Source: Colwellia sp. C2M11 (lineage in GTDB: Bacteria; Pseudomonadota; Gammaproteobacteria; Enterobacterales; Alteromonadaceae). Taken from it: a stretch of 64,000 nucleotides of DNA. The translations under genes and the position numbers were made by a program. Under the pieces are notes generated by a model. It searched no databases, was not told the origin of the DNA, and saw only the letters and a program-made list of their open reading frames with translations. The DNA lies in NCBI RefSeq assembly GCF_018860915.1, contig NZ_JAHKQD010000055.1, positions 124,001-188,000 on the forward strand. Reading direction: 5' to 3'. This document shows positions 39,936 through 50,444 of this stretch, one piece after another. Numbering within the stretch: the first letter of the stretch is position 1; each line of letters starts with the position of its first letter.

Positions 39936-42242
39936 ATGATCAAAGCACAACAGCCATCCTTATTCGACTACCCAAAATATTGGGCCGAAATGTACGGTAC
40001 AGCACCATTTTTTCCTATGTCGAGAAAAGAAATGGACGTATTGGGCTGGGATAGCTGCGATATTATTATTGTCACAGGTGATGCTTACGTAGACCACCCA
40101 AGTTTTGGCATGGCAGTTATTGGCAGAATGCTAGAATCGCAAGGGTTTCGTGTTGGTATTATTGCGCAACCTGATTGGCGCTCAAAAGATGCCTTTATGG
40201 AGCTTGGTAAACCAAATCTATTTTTTGGTGTTACCGCGGGTAATATGGATTCCATGATAAACCGCTATACCGCTGAACGTCGTATGCGTCATGATGATGC
40301 TTATACACCAAATGATGAAGGTGGCAAACGCCCCGACCGTGCAGTAACTGCTTATACTCAACGTTGTAAAGAAGCATTTAAAGGCGTTCCTGTTATTATT
40401 GGCGGCATAGAAGCAAGTTTACGCCGTATCGCTCATTATGATTATTGGTCTGATAAAGTTCGCCGCTCAGTATTATTTGACTCAAAAGCTGACTTACTCA
40501 TATACGGTAATGCAGAGCGTCCTCTTATTGAGATAGCACACCGTATTGCTAAAGGTGAAGACGTTAAAAAAATCACGGATGTTCGTGGTAGTGCATTTTT
40601 AGCGAGCCAAGCCCTACCCGGTTGGAAAGGTATAGATTCACGTGATATTGACAGACCTGGTAAAATAGAACCTATAATCAATCCTTATGCTGAAATAACC
40701 TCAGAAAGTTGTAGCGACAATGAAGCCGCCACGGCTGAAGCAAATAGCGATTTAAAAGATATTACAAAAACTGCACAAGTAATCAATATTTCAGATTTTA
40801 ATGAAAGTAAAACTAGTTATTCTCGCAATACTACATGGGAAAAAAAGGCTAAACCTTGGGAAAATACTTATATTAACTTGCCTACTTTTGAACAAGTTAA
40901 AGACAATAAAGTCCTTTATGCGCATGCATCTCGTATTTTTCATCAAGAAGTAAACCCAACATCGGCAAAACCTTTAGTTCAATCTCATGGCAGCCGAATT
41001 ATTTGGTTGAACCCACCTGCCAAACCTCTTTCGCAAGATGAAATGGATGGTGTATTTGGTTTGCCTTATCAACGTGTACCACACCCAAGTTATGGTAATG
41101 CTAAAATCCCCGCTTACGACATGATTAAAACGTCTATCAACATTATGCGAGGCTGCTTTGGTGGTTGTACTTTTTGCTCTATTACCGAGCATGAAGGCCG
41201 TATTATTCAGTCTCGTTCTCATGAATCTATTATTGCTGAAATTGAAGATATAAAACTTAAAGTACCAGGTTTTACTGGCGTTATTTCTGATTTAGGTGGC
41301 CCTACTGCCAATATGTATCAGCTTAATTGTAAAAGTGAAAAAGCTGAAGCAACTTGTCGTAAACCTTCTTGTGTGTGGCCAACCATCTGTGGTCATTTAG
41401 ATACAGATCACACGCCAACGATAGAGCTGTATCGAAAAGCGAGAAAAGTAAAAGGTATTAAAAAGGTACTTATAGCATCAGGTGTTCGTTACGATTTAGC
41501 CATTAAACATCCTGAATATGTGCAAGAATTAGCAACTCATCATGTTGGTGGTTATTTAAAAATAGCACCAGAGCATACCGAAACGGGTCCATTAGCTAAT
41601 ATGATGAAGCCTGGTATGGGTAGCTATGATAAATTTAAAGAAATGTTTGATCATTACTCTAAAGTCGCAGGTAAAAAGCAGTATTTAATTCCTTACTTTA
41701 TTTCTGCACACCCAGGAACGACCGACAGAGACATGGTTAACTTAGCACTATGGCTAAAAAATAACGACTTTAAACTTGATCAAGTACAGAATTTTTACCC
41801 ATCACCTTTAGCCAATGCAACAACGTTATATCACACCGAGATTAACTCTTTACGTAATGTAACTAGTAAAAATATCGCTAGAGATGACGGTACAGTTACT
41901 GTTCCTAAAGGCACAATTCAACGCCGATTACATAAAGCTATTTTACGTTACCACGATCAAAATAATTGGCCAGAAATACGTGCAGCATTAACAAAAATGG
42001 GGCTAAGTAAATTAATTGGCTCAGCACCAAGCTGCCTAGTGCCAAGAGAAACACGTAATGAGCAACGTAATCAAAATAATGATAGACGACAAGGTAAAAA
42101 TAATGCACATGGCTTTAAAAGCAGCCCTGGACAAAATAGACCTAAACAAGGGCAAGGTAAAGGAAAAAGAACACCAGCACATAAAAAAGGGTTAACGCGA
42201 TTTGCAGACAACCAATTTAATGACAGAAAAGGTAAAAGATAG
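39936..42242 (+). CDS. ygiQ: YgiQ-family radical SAM protein
   Basis: 768 aa UPF0313 protein of unknown reaction. The N-terminal B12-binding-like region ([20 protein letters not shown]) precedes a radical SAM domain with the cluster motif [16 protein letters not shown] near residue 410. [20 protein letters not shown] and [14 protein letters not shown] match E. coli YgiQ very closely. The last ~75 residues are a Lys/Arg/Gln/Gly-rich disordered tail. The frame extends four codons upstream to TTG 39924, which would give the same length as E. coli YgiQ before the conserved LFDYPKYW; neither start has a clear Shine-Dalgarno. Confidence 0.94.
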   Translation: MIKAQQPSLFDYPKYWAEMYGTAPFFPMSRKEMDVLGWDSCDIIIVTGDAYVDHPSFGMAVIGRMLESQGFRVGIIAQPDWRSKDAFMELGKPNLFFGVTAGNMDSMINRYTAERRMRHDDAYTPNDEGGKRPDRAVTAYTQRCKEAFKGVPVIIGGIEASLRRIAHYDYWSDKVRRSVLFDSKADLLIYGNAERPLIEIAHRIAKGEDVKKITDVRGSAFLASQALPGWKGIDSRDIDRPGKIEPIINPYAEITSESCSDNEAATAEANSDLKDITKTAQVINISDFNESKTSYSRNTTWEKKAKPWENTYINLPTFEQVKDNKVLYAHASRIFHQEVNPTSAKPLVQSHGSRIIWLNPPAKPLSQDEMDGVFGLPYQRVPHPSYGNAKIPAYDMIKTSINIMRGCFGGCTFCSITEHEGRIIQSRSHESIIAEIEDIKLKVPGFTGVISDLGGPTANMYQLNCKSEKAEATCRKPSCVWPTICGHLDTDHTPTIELYRKARKVKGIKKVLIASGVRYDLAIKHPEYVQELATHHVGGYLKIAPEHTETGPLANMMKPGMGSYDKFKEMFDHYSKVAGKKQYLIPYFISAHPGTTDRDMVNLALWLKNNDFKLDQVQNFYPSPLANATTLYHTEINSLRNVTSKNIARDDGTVTVPKGTIQRRLHKAILRYHDQNNWPEIRAALTKMGLSKLIGSAPSCLVPRETRNEQRNQNNDRRQGKNNAHGFKSSPGQNRPKQGQGKGKRTPAHKKGLTRFADNQFNDRKGKR

Positions 42243-42339
42243 CGAATACCATAAATACGCTAGCGTTAGTAACAATGTAAACTAACGCTGGCTAACACTT
42301 GAGTGTATTACTTCTTGTTTTCTTATCTATATTTAAGCG

Positions 42340-43686
42340 TTACTCAGAATCTGATGTTAAATAACCCGCCCAAATATCGGTATTAATAGACGACTTACTT
42401 TTTAAATTCTTTTTCGCTTTTTTCTTACCACTATTTTTACCCCTACCTTCTGGCGGCGCCATTGGCTTATTTGCAGAAAAAGACGGATCAATAAGTGTTT
42501 CATCAACTTCAAAACCAATAATTTCTTCTCGTTCAAGTATGATCTTATTCTTCTTTTCGATGATTTTAAAATGATGATAATCTTCATAATCAATCAAGGA
42601 TAACGCTAATCCCACTTCGCCAGCACGGCCACTTCTACCAATGCGATGCATGTAATCTGATGGGCTTCTTGGTAAATCAAAATTAATAACAACGGGCAGT
42701 TTTTCAATATCTAAGCCTCTGGCTGCGATATCAGTTGCAATTAGCACGTCAATATCACCAGCTTTAAATCCATCGAGCACACGATTACGAGCGCCTTGTC
42801 CTTGATCGCCGTGAAATACTTCGGCGACAATGTCATGCTTGGAAAGTTTATAAGCAAGATGTTCACAACCCTTTTTAGAATTAACAAAAACCAGCACTTG
42901 TCGCCATTTATGCTGTTTTATTAGATGCGCAAGTGATACTGTTTTTTCGCCTTTATTCACGGTAAAAACACGTTGAACTAAAGTGCTAGCATCAGCATTT
43001 TGTACCTGTATCTCAACAGGATTGTTAAGTAATTGTGCCGTTAATACTTTAACTTGCTCTGGAAAGGTTGCAGAAAATAATAACGTTTGCTTTTGCGTTG
43101 GCATTAACGCTAATAACGCAGAAAGCTCTTCAGTAAAACCTAAGCTCAACATGCGATCGGCTTCATCTAACACCAAGGTTTTAACGCGATCAAGCTTAAT
43201 AGCATTACTTGATATCAAATCGAGTAATCGCCCAGGCGTTGCTACTAAAATATCAGTACCACCGCGTAAGGCTAACATTTGAGTATTTGCCGACACACCA
43301 CCAAATACTGCCACGGTTTTAATCGCACCATTAAGGTGTGCGGCATAAGATCGAATACTGTCAGCAACTTGCTTCGCTAATTCACGCGTAGGTACTAAAA
43401 TTAGCCCACTAACAAAATTGCCCTCCTTGCCCATGCTTTTTTTATTTTGTGCTTTTTTATTAAAAAGTTGTTGCAACAAAGGAAGCGCAAACGTCGCTGT
43501 TTTACCCGAGCCCGTATTTGCGCCAGCAATGAGATCACGCCCAGCTAGCACATTAGGAATAGCCTGTCCTTGAATAGGCGTTGGTTGTTGATATTCCAGC
43601 TCGGCTAAGCGCGCGACTAAAGGCGAAATAAGGTTAAGCTGCGTAAAGCTAGCAGGTGTAACAACTTCGGTATTGTTAGTATTCAT
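42340..43686 (-). CDS. rhlE: DEAD-box RNA helicase, RhlE-like
   Basis: 448 aa. Q motif YQQPTPIQGQAIPNVLAGRD, Walker A AGANTGSGKTATFALPLLQQ, DEAD box VLDEADRMLSLGF, motif III FSATFP, and motif VI YMHRIGRSGRAGE are present in order; a basic tail (RGKNSGKKKAKKNLKSK) follows. Acts in ribosome assembly or RNA decay. RhlE placement rests on overall pattern and short basic tail; other DEAD-box subgroups cannot be excluded. Confidence 0.85.
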   Translation of the reverse strand: MNTNNTEVVTPASFTQLNLISPLVARLAELEYQQPTPIQGQAIPNVLAGRDLIAGANTGSGKTATFALPLLQQLFNKKAQNKKSMGKEGNFVSGLILVPTRELAKQVADSIRSYAAHLNGAIKTVAVFGGVSANTQMLALRGGTDILVATPGRLLDLISSNAIKLDRVKTLVLDEADRMLSLGFTEELSALLALMPTQKQTLLFSATFPEQVKVLTAQLLNNPVEIQVQNADASTLVQRVFTVNKGEKTVSLAHLIKQHKWRQVLVFVNSKKGCEHLAYKLSKHDIVAEVFHGDQGQGARNRVLDGFKAGDIDVLIATDIAARGLDIEKLPVVINFDLPRSPSDYMHRIGRSGRAGEVGLALSLIDYEDYHHFKIIEKKNKIILEREEIIGFEVDETLIDPSFSANKPMAPPEGRGKNSGKKKAKKNLKSKSSINTDIWAGYLTSDSE

Positions 43687-43942
43687 GAATATAAGAGGCT
43701 CAAAACAAAGATAATGACTACATTTTAACGTATTTATACGGTATTAAGTTAGTAGAATCTATTTAACCTTGTAGTAAGTGTATTAAACATTGAAGTGAGA
43801 CAATGAATTTGCCTTGTTTTTCAGGTAATTCATTTACTTTACAATTAATTATTCAATATATGATTTCCATTGTAAATATAGCACTTCACGAAGAGGTAAC
43901 TAAGAAGAGCTGCTCGCTATTTTCTGTTGGTTGAGTAATGCG

Positions 43943-44350
43943 TTAACTTGTTTTCATCAACAGTTTTTGTTTTTCTAAATTAAATTCTTCTTCTGTTATA
44001 GCGCCAGAATCATACAACTTTTTTAATTTATTTAACTCATCATATTTAGAAATAACACCAGCAGTTCTTTCTGGATACAAAGCAGTTCCAGCAACATAGG
44101 ATTTATAAGCAAAATACCAAAATAGTGGCAGCGTAATGAGCCATAAAGGTGTAATTAAACCTAACAAAATAAATATAATAGTTCTAAATTTAAATGTATT
44201 AGTAACTTCAGGGCTTTTTACTAATTTTTCTTGCTCTTGTTTACGATTGAAATCTTTTCTAATTGATTCTTTGCTGCAGGCGGAGCAAAGCTTTAAATGA
44301 GTTCCATCCCAATCTGTAAATGTTTTCTCTCCACAGTTTATACAGTCCAT
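43943..44350 (-). CDS. Small membrane protein with zinc-ribbon and SHOCT-like ends
   Basis: 135 aa, not recognised as a named family. The N terminus has two CxxC pairs (MDCINCGEKTF... KLCSACSKES) that look like a zinc ribbon. Two adjacent hydrophobic segments (residues 55-90: TIIFILLGLITPLWLITLPL and FWYFAYKSYV) follow. The C terminus, LKKLYDSGAITEEEFNLEKQKLL, is a typical SHOCT oligomerisation motif. Topology suggests a cytoplasmic zinc ribbon and SHOCT flanking a membrane hairpin. Flanked by 256 and 187 bases without genes; no operon partner. Confidence 0.75.
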   Translation of the reverse strand: MDCINCGEKTFTDWDGTHLKLCSACSKESIRKDFNRKQEQEKLVKSPEVTNTFKFRTIIFILLGLITPLWLITLPLFWYFAYKSYVAGTALYPERTAGVISKYDELNKLKKLYDSGAITEEEFNLEKQKLLMKTS

Positions 44351-44537
44351 TGTTACCTCTTGTCAGTTACCACCGTATTAAGCGGGTTAAAATTATTGGC
44401 TAAAATGTATAGCTAACAATTTTAGATCCATATAAATATCTTATGTCGATAATACCACTAAGACTTAGGTTAAGCTTTAATTTTGAAAGGTTCAGACTTA
44501 TTAATAATCAGGTATAAGTAGACTGAAATTTTTAGTG

Positions 44538-44972
44538 TTATAGCACCTTAGAATAAAGTACAGACGTAACGTCCGCTCCTTTAGTTTTATCGTTGTAGTT
44601 TTTAATGAAAGACATGCCCAACTTTTCCATTATCCTAATTGATGCGATGTTGCTCGCATCTGCCGTGGCACTAATAATTTTAATGTTTTTTTGTTCAGTG
44701 ATTTTATCAGCAACGGCTTTGGCAGCTTCTGTGGCATAACCCTGCCCCCAATTTTCTTGTTTAAAACGCCAGCCTATTTCTATGTTATTAACATCAGGGA
44801 ACTCACTCGATATATTTAGTGGCTTTACCAGTATGTAACCAATAAAAACATCATTGCCTTTTACACTAACCTTCCAAAGCCCCCAATAATTTTTTTCATA
44901 GAGCTGTTGGCTTCCATCCTCATCCATTAACTCGATGTTTAATCTATTTGTATTTATTTCAAATTTTTTCAT
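44538..44972 (-). CDS. GNAT-family N-acetyltransferase (RimJ/RimL type), shortened
   Basis: 144 aa. The acetyl-CoA binding region is ENWGQGYATEAAKAVADKI, and the last part SNIASIRIMEKLGMSFIKNY is typical of the RimJ/RimL group. Family members are usually 165-185 aa; here the part after NTNRLNIELMDEDGSQQLYEK jumps straight to GLWKVSVKGNDVFIGY, so about 30-40 residues of the substrate-binding helices seem to be missing. It could be active on a small substrate or be decaying. Substrate unknown. Confidence 0.75.
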   Translation of the reverse strand: MKKFEINTNRLNIELMDEDGSQQLYEKNYWGLWKVSVKGNDVFIGYILVKPLNISSEFPDVNNIEIGWRFKQENWGQGYATEAAKAVADKITEQKNIKIISATADASNIASIRIMEKLGMSFIKNYNDKTKGADVTSVLYSKVL

Positions 44973-45129
44973 TAATTTTCAGCCAAAATTACAGCAATTG
45001 CGATACATGATAAAATAAAGCCTTTCACAATACCGGAAATTGATTAACTAAACAAAACTATGGGACACCCAAAAACTTTTAGTCAAATAATAAGAAGCCA
45101 AAGTATCACCAATTGCCTTACTTTTAATA

Positions 45130-45154
45130 TTAACAAGGGACACTTGCTTATAAA
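45130..45154 (+). repeat. Copy of a short dispersed repeat
   Basis: TTAACAAGGGACACTTGCTT followed by ATAAA, nearly the same as the left arm of the hairpin at 47038-47078 (TTAACAAGGACACTCGCC). Lies between the GNAT gene and upp. Confidence 0.55.
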
Positions 45155-45199
45155 GCATATTAAAATAAAACAGGTTAACTAGCGACTCAAGAAATTCTT

Positions 45200-45829
45200 C
45201 TAAACTGTCCCAAATATTTTATCGCCTGCATCACCTAAACCTGGCACTATATAACCTTTTTCGTTAAGGTGACTGTCTACAGATGCAGTAAATATTTCGA
45301 TGTCAGGATGAGCTTCAAGTGTTTTTGTAACTCCCTCAGGCGCCGCTACAAGTATAATTACTTTAATTTCTTTACATCCTGCTTTTTTAAGCATGTCGAT
45401 AGTCGCAATCATTGAACCACCCGTTGCAAGCATTGGGTCAATTACTAGGCTCAAGCGTTCATCAATATTCCCCACTAGCTTTTCAAAGTACGGAATTGGC
45501 TCTAATGTTTCTTCATTACGTTGCAGCCCTACTACACTTACCTTAGCAGCTGGCAATAATTGCATTACGCCGTCCATCATACCCAAGCCCGCACGCAAAA
45601 TAGGCACTACCGTGATTTTTTTCCCTTTAATATGTTGCACATTTAATTTATTGCCATCCCAACTCGTTATTTCGTTATCTTCAAGTGGTAGGTTTTTAGT
45701 CGCTTCGTAAGTTAATAATGTACCTACTTCAGAGCACAATTCACGAAAACTTTTAGTGCTAATGCCATATGCGCGCATTAAGCCGAGTTTATGTTGAACA
45801 AGAGGGTGAGTAATAACGTGAATAGCCAT
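45200..45829 (-). CDS. upp: Uracil phosphoribosyltransferase
   Basis: 209 aa, pyrimidine salvage: uracil plus PRPP to UMP. The PRPP loop [19 protein letters not shown] and the uracil-binding [16 protein letters not shown] end are intact, and [11 protein letters not shown] is present. Length is the normal one. The usual partner permease uraA is not adjacent. Confidence 0.98.
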   Translation of the reverse strand: MAIHVITHPLVQHKLGLMRAYGISTKSFRELCSEVGTLLTYEATKNLPLEDNEITSWDGNKLNVQHIKGKKITVVPILRAGLGMMDGVMQLLPAAKVSVVGLQRNEETLEPIPYFEKLVGNIDERLSLVIDPMLATGGSMIATIDMLKKAGCKEIKVIILVAAPEGVTKTLEAHPDIEIFTASVDSHLNEKGYIVPGLGDAGDKIFGTV

Positions 45830-45973
45830 GATAAAAAACCTACTAAGACAATAATTAGCGATATTTTATATTAAAAATGATTATTTGACCTGTAGTTTTC
45901 AAGAGATTTTAATATCCGGTGTCAAAACATATGGTTTTGCTTGATATTTATGCAAGAGTTTAGCAAAACCTGT

Positions 45974-46933
45974 TTATTCAATATTACTCGCTAACCAGTT
46001 GTTCACCTGTTTAAGCATATAGCTATTCATTTTTTGATGTTGTGGACTCCAGCCAGCTAAAAACCGATAAAAATCTGCCCATGCAGCAGGCCATAAAAAA
46101 AGCCAGTCGTTAGCTATTTTATCTGCGGGTGCTTTTGGATGATAAGTAGTAATTGCTGCTTTTAAATTATCAAAATAATATACAAGGTACTCATCAGCGT
46201 ATTCATGTAATTGCTTATCACTAAAGCAACTGGTCATAAAATACATGACATCAATTACCCCACTACCTGCACCTATATATTGAAAATCATAACCGAGTAT
46301 TTTACCACGCTCATTTGCTGCAAAGTTAGCAAGTTTCGCATCACCATGAACCAGCGTTTTGTACGCACAACTTTGTAGTTGCTCATCTATTTTATGTGCA
46401 ACATTTTTAATATCGGACTTTTTATCTGCGCTTTCTTTTAGTTTGTTGAACTCATCAGGACGCGTGCTTAAATGCCAGTAGTTACCTTGTTGCCATAACC
46501 CGTCAGTGGGCTTATTTAAGTTAAATGCATGAAAGTGCGCAAGCCAATTTAATATCGCTTTAATGTGTTGATGCCCAGCTTGAGCAAACCCATGCTTAGT
46601 GAAATCTTTAAATACCAAGACATATTCATCATCTTTATTAATTGCGTTTATACATTCAATACTTTGCGCATATATTGGTAAATGCAGGCTATGTAACTTA
46701 TAAAAATGATATTCAACACGATAAGAATCTTGTTTTCTTTTTAGTGCAAATGCACTTTGTTTAATTTTAGGATGCCTTATGTAGCTGGGTACCTTAATCG
46801 CTTTAATTACACAGGCTTTATCATCAAGCTGGCACTGCACAATACTGCCACATCCGCTCCAAAGTGATGTTAGCGTATCGCGAATTTTAATCTGTTTAAA
46901 ATGAAGCTCTACTAAAGGAAGGTAAAATGCCAT
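45974..46933 (-). CDS. Aminoglycoside/choline-kinase-like phosphotransferase
   Basis: 319 aa protein-kinase-like fold. The catalytic loop is LVHGDAKLANFAANERG (HGD-x4-N) and the metal-binding segment is ILGYDFQYIGAGSGVIDVMYF (DFQ for DFE/DWE), followed by the SCFSDKQLHEYADEYLVYYF helix. An N-terminal lobe with IVQCQLDDKACVIKAIKVPS gives the ATP-binding Lys. Related proteins phosphorylate small alcohols or antibiotics; resistance is not implied. No functional partner adjacent. Confidence 0.75.
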   Translation of the reverse strand: MAFYLPLVELHFKQIKIRDTLTSLWSGCGSIVQCQLDDKACVIKAIKVPSYIRHPKIKQSAFALKRKQDSYRVEYHFYKLHSLHLPIYAQSIECINAINKDDEYVLVFKDFTKHGFAQAGHQHIKAILNWLAHFHAFNLNKPTDGLWQQGNYWHLSTRPDEFNKLKESADKKSDIKNVAHKIDEQLQSCAYKTLVHGDAKLANFAANERGKILGYDFQYIGAGSGVIDVMYFMTSCFSDKQLHEYADEYLVYYFDNLKAAITTYHPKAPADKIANDWLFLWPAAWADFYRFLAGWSPQHQKMNSYMLKQVNNWLASNIE

Positions 46934-47037
46934 AGCTATATTAAATAATTAATTTTTTGTAGTTTAACATTGGAAGATGCTCGTAATAACAGTATTTAAT
47001 TGAAAAGCCTGTATGATTTTGCACAATGCATTAACCA

Positions 47038-47078
47038 TTAACAAGGACACTCGCCTATAAAAACTATGTCCTCGTTAA
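47038..47078. repeat. Imperfect hairpin, dispersed-repeat copy
   Basis: Arms TTAACAAGGACA (47038-47049) and TGTCCTCGTTAA (47067-47078), 11 of 12 paired (G-U possible on the minus strand), 17-base loop. Downstream of the orphan gene and related to the repeat at 45130. No U tract. Confidence 0.6.
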
Positions 47079-47125
47079 TTATTGAAAAAGATGACAGCTT
47101 TACCAAGTCCGTGTGCTTTGACTTG

Positions 47126-48283
47126 TTAGCCATTTGATGGTGCTGGAACCCAAGTTAAATTCAAATCAACATGAAATTCGTTTGGTTTTATTTTACCTTG
47201 GTCGGCTATGTTCACGACATTTGACCCAGTATCAATTGCGAGAAGTTCACCATTTGTAAATTTAATGAATAATACTTCACTTTGATGAATCAGGGTGTGA
47301 TCCTCTCGCAAGCCAAACCACACTTTTTCAACTGTTTTACCGAGCATTTGGGTAGCTTGGCAGATAGAGTAATTGGATTCGATGCCACCATCAACAATCT
47401 TTGGTAAATACTGCATAATTTCCTGCCTTCTTAGTTCATGTGCTGCGGAAACAGTGAATTCTTGCTCTATAAGTTTTAACAGCAATTCAAAAGACTCAAC
47501 GGCCTGCTCTAAATCACGATTAAAGAAGCTGAAGGCATCACATGACTTTGCAGAATTTCTTACGCCGTGACTACTATTGCCACGTTCAGTGCTTATTAGA
47601 CTTAAAACTTTGTGCAACTGAGATTCTTTATCGAACTCTGTGAATACATGACGCAACAAAGTCGGCGGTTTCATATTCGCTGCTTCAAGTATTTTTTTTT
47701 GACGTTTTTCAGCCAGAGCGAGTAAACATTTTTTGGACAGACCATCAACGAGAAAACCGTATAAATTCTTATGTGAATCTTCATATGCGTGGGTATTCTG
47801 AGAACTTGGGTATGTGACAGAACTATTTGGAACCTTGGAATATAGAGGATACCCAGTGAGAGCTTTACAGCAAGCATTGATTTTCGCGATTACTGCTGTA
47901 AGGCGTTTTCTTGCTCCATTTTTCACTCCCCAGCTCCCCTGAATATTTCTATCAAACCACATGGTAAACCGCTCATCTGAATCTGCTAAAGCATCATCTT
48001 GAACGATAAATGGTGACCATTTCTTTTGTTCTAAGGACGCAGCGTTAGCTAAGTCTGGGATAAAAACAGCCAAGCATAGCCCTCCATCAGACTTTGTGTG
48101 ATAGCCGAATCTAATTCGGATGTACTCATCACGTTTCCCCGAAGTATCAAGTTCCTCAAAATATTCTGCGGAGGTTTTTAGCTCACCTTCAAAGTAGTCA
48201 GTATCTATGGTGTATTTATGAGGGTTCGAGCTATATAGAGATAGAACATCTGCCTCAAAATATCCGATGACTCTCTGTGTCAT
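47126..48283 (-). CDS. Orphan accessory protein with possible HEPN-like segment
   Basis: 385 aa, family not recognised. No signal peptide or membrane segments. The first ~130 residues include a strand-rich part (EYIRIRFGYHTKSDGGLCLAV) and a W/D/R-rich stretch (RFTMWFDRNIQGSWGVKNGA). Residues about 165-280 are helical and contain STERGNSSHGVRNSAK, in which R-x4-H resembles the HEPN-ribonuclease motif; VESFELLLKLIEQE follows as in HEPN helices. The last ~90 residues form a separate domain (GELLAIDTGSNVVNI). It stands alone among core genes, next to a MITE-like repeat, which suggests horizontal gain. Function not assigned. Confidence 0.7.
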   Translation of the reverse strand: MTQRVIGYFEADVLSLYSSNPHKYTIDTDYFEGELKTSAEYFEELDTSGKRDEYIRIRFGYHTKSDGGLCLAVFIPDLANAASLEQKKWSPFIVQDDALADSDERFTMWFDRNIQGSWGVKNGARKRLTAVIAKINACCKALTGYPLYSKVPNSSVTYPSSQNTHAYEDSHKNLYGFLVDGLSKKCLLALAEKRQKKILEAANMKPPTLLRHVFTEFDKESQLHKVLSLISTERGNSSHGVRNSAKSCDAFSFFNRDLEQAVESFELLLKLIEQEFTVSAAHELRRQEIMQYLPKIVDGGIESNYSICQATQMLGKTVEKVWFGLREDHTLIHQSEVLFIKFTNGELLAIDTGSNVVNIADQGKIKPNEFHVDLNLTWVPAPSNG

Positions 48284-48322
48284 GACTTCTCCCTAATGCC
48301 TAACAGCTTACTATGAGGTGAC

Positions 48323-48481
48323 ATACCTTCTTTCTACAAGAGAGTATTAATCATCCATAATTTTATAATTCATTGACATTACTCGATTGTTATCTGTAGA
48401 TCAATCACTTAAAAACATCACATCTACTGCTTGATGTGTAAAAGAAGGTGATCCCCCTCCTTTCTTGTAGAAAGAAGGTAT
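48323..48481. mobile_element. MITE-like 159-bp element with 19-bp terminal inverted repeats
   Basis: Left arm ATACCTTCTTTCTACAAGA (48323-48341) is exactly complementary to 48463-48481. The interior is AT-rich and non-coding. If the outer TA is a target-site duplication (TA-CCTT...AAGG-TA), it would fit IS630/Tc1-mariner-type insertion; the palindrome makes this ambiguous. No transposase is in the window. Confidence 0.55.
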
Positions 48482-48723
48482 TACGGTATTATTGACTCTT
48501 TACTAAATAATATAGGGCACTATTTAAATAGAGGTGATGCTATAAAGTTCAATGCAAATAAAAAGCAGGATTACCGTGATATATCAAATAGTCCTTTTTT
48601 ATTAGAGACGGTATCATTGTTAATATTCCTTAAATTTTTCAAATAATTAATACATAGGTTTACAACGCACTGCCCTAAGAGTATTCAACCGAAATTGTCG
48701 TATCAGATTAACGTAGAATAGTG

Positions 48724-48736
48724 TATAATCGCGCGC
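48724..48736 (+). promoter_or_regulatory. TATAAT element with CG-rich discriminator upstream of ybiT
   Basis: TATAATCGCGCGC, about 100 bases before the ybiT ATG and identical to the element before ygiQ. The -35 region is not clear. Confidence 0.5.
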
Positions 48737-48836
48737 ATTATTTTATGGTTATTGTATTTGATTTCTTCAATGAAGCCTTTGCTTAATAAATCACTTACTC
48801 ACGCCTAATAATTAACAACATTAAACGGAATACATC

Positions 48837-50429
48837 ATGCTTGCAGCAAATAATATTACCCAACAGTTTGGGGCTAAACCTCTATTTGAAAATATTTCAC
48901 AAAAATTTGGTGGCGGAAATCGCTACGGTTTAATCGGTGCCAATGGTTGTGGTAAATCAACCTTTATGAAAATTTTAGGTGGTGATTTAGAACAAACCTC
49001 TGGCAATGTAAGCCTAGATACTGGTGAACGTTTGGGTAAGTTACGTCAAGACCAGTTCGCATTTGAAACATCGAGCGTTATTGATACCGTGATTATGGGT
49101 CATACTGAACTTTGGGCGGTAAAAGAAGAACGTGACCGTATTTATGCTTTACCTGAAATGAGTGAAGCTGACGGCATGAAAGTTGGTGACTTAGAATCAG
49201 AATATGCTGAAATGGATGGCTATAGTGCTGAAGCACGCGCTGGTGAATTACTCATTGGTGTTGGCATTCCTGTTGAACAACATTACGGATTAATGAGTGA
49301 AATTGCACCTGGCTTCAAATTACGTATATTATTGGCACAAGCACTGTTTTCAGATCCTGATATTTTATTACTTGATGAGCCAACCAACAACTTGGATATT
49401 CATACAATTCAATGGTTAGAAGAAACCTTAAATGAACGTAATTCAACGATGATTATCATTTCTCATGATAGACATTTCTTAAACAGTGTTTGTACTCACA
49501 TGGCTGATTTAGATTACGGTGAGCTACGTGTTTATCCAGGTAACTATGATGAATATATGTTAGCGGCTACTCAAGCGCGCGCACGTTTATTAGCAGATAA
49601 TGCCAAGAAAAAAGCACAAATTGGTGAGCTACAAGCTTTCGTTGCTCGTTTCTCTGCCAACGCATCTAAAGCAAAACAAGCAACTTCTCGCGCTAAACAA
49701 ATTGATAAGATTCAATTAGACGAAGTTAAAGCATCAAGTCGTAGCAACCCATTTATTCGTTTTGAACAAGAAAAGAAATTATTCCGTAACGCTTTAGTTA
49801 TTGAAAAAGCAAATAAAAGTTTTGATGAAAATCATATACTAAAAGATATTTCAGCCTTGATCGAAGTAGGTGAACGTGTCGCTATTATTGGTGAAAACGG
49901 TATTGGTAAAACTACCTTTTTACGTGCTTTAATGAGTGATGTTGGTTATGAACTTGATTCTGGTGAGTTTACTTGGTCTGAAAACGTTAATATTGGTTAT
50001 TATGCTCAAGATCATGAATTTGAATTTGAAAACGACATGAACCTATTTGAGTGGATGAGCCAATGGCGTCAACCAACGGATGATGAACAAGCAGTTCGTG
50101 GTTACTTAGGCCGTTTATTATTCTCTGCTGATGATATTAAAAAGAACGTGAGCGTATTATCTGGTGGTGAAAAAGGTCGTATGTTATTTGGTAAGCTAAT
50201 GATGCAAAAACCAAATATTTTAGTACTTGATGAGCCAACCAACCACATGGACATGGAGTCTATTGAATCATTAAACATGGCGCTTGAAAGCTATGAAGGC
50301 ACATTGTTATTTGTTAGTCATGACCGTGAGTTTGTTTCAACAATTGCAACGCGTGTTATTGAATTAACAACCGACGGTTATGTTGACTTTGCCGGTACTT
50401 ACGACGAGTACTTAGCAAGCAAAGCCTAA
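48837..50429 (+). CDS. ybiT: ABC-F translation factor YbiT
   Basis: 530 aa, the length of E. coli YbiT. Two ABC domains: Walker [19 protein letters not shown] and [16 protein letters not shown]; Walker [21 protein letters not shown] and [20 protein letters not shown]; signatures [14 protein letters not shown] (degenerate) and [16 protein letters not shown]. The Lys/Ala-rich interdomain linker ([15 protein letters not shown]) is the P-site tRNA-interaction motif. No membrane segments: acts on ribosomes. Monocistronic, with its own promoter and a downstream hairpin. Confidence 0.95.
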   Translation: MLAANNITQQFGAKPLFENISQKFGGGNRYGLIGANGCGKSTFMKILGGDLEQTSGNVSLDTGERLGKLRQDQFAFETSSVIDTVIMGHTELWAVKEERDRIYALPEMSEADGMKVGDLESEYAEMDGYSAEARAGELLIGVGIPVEQHYGLMSEIAPGFKLRILLAQALFSDPDILLLDEPTNNLDIHTIQWLEETLNERNSTMIIISHDRHFLNSVCTHMADLDYGELRVYPGNYDEYMLAATQARARLLADNAKKKAQIGELQAFVARFSANASKAKQATSRAKQIDKIQLDEVKASSRSNPFIRFEQEKKLFRNALVIEKANKSFDENHILKDISALIEVGERVAIIGENGIGKTTFLRALMSDVGYELDSGEFTWSENVNIGYYAQDHEFEFENDMNLFEWMSQWRQPTDDEQAVRGYLGRLLFSADDIKKNVSVLSGGEKGRMLFGKLMMQKPNILVLDEPTNHMDMESIESLNMALESYEGTLLFVSHDREFVSTIATRVIELTTDGYVDFAGTYDEYLASKA

Positions 50430-50444
50430 AATTTCATCCTTTTA

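Larger units (their letters stand above)
48284..48836. other. 553-bp gene-free region
   Basis: Between the orphan gene and ybiT. It holds the MITE-like inverted repeat at 48323-48481, an AT-rich segment with no recognisable gene, and the ybiT promoter near its right end. Confidence 0.6.

Noticed and set aside
45974..46933. Aminoglycoside resistance gene
   Set aside because: Only the general APH/choline-kinase fold is visible, with DFQ instead of the usual metal motif and a core-genome setting.
45060..47080. Integron attC sites
   Set aside because: The hairpins have AAC/GTT-like ends but lack the paired core sites and bulged structure, and neighbouring genes are core genes without an integrase.
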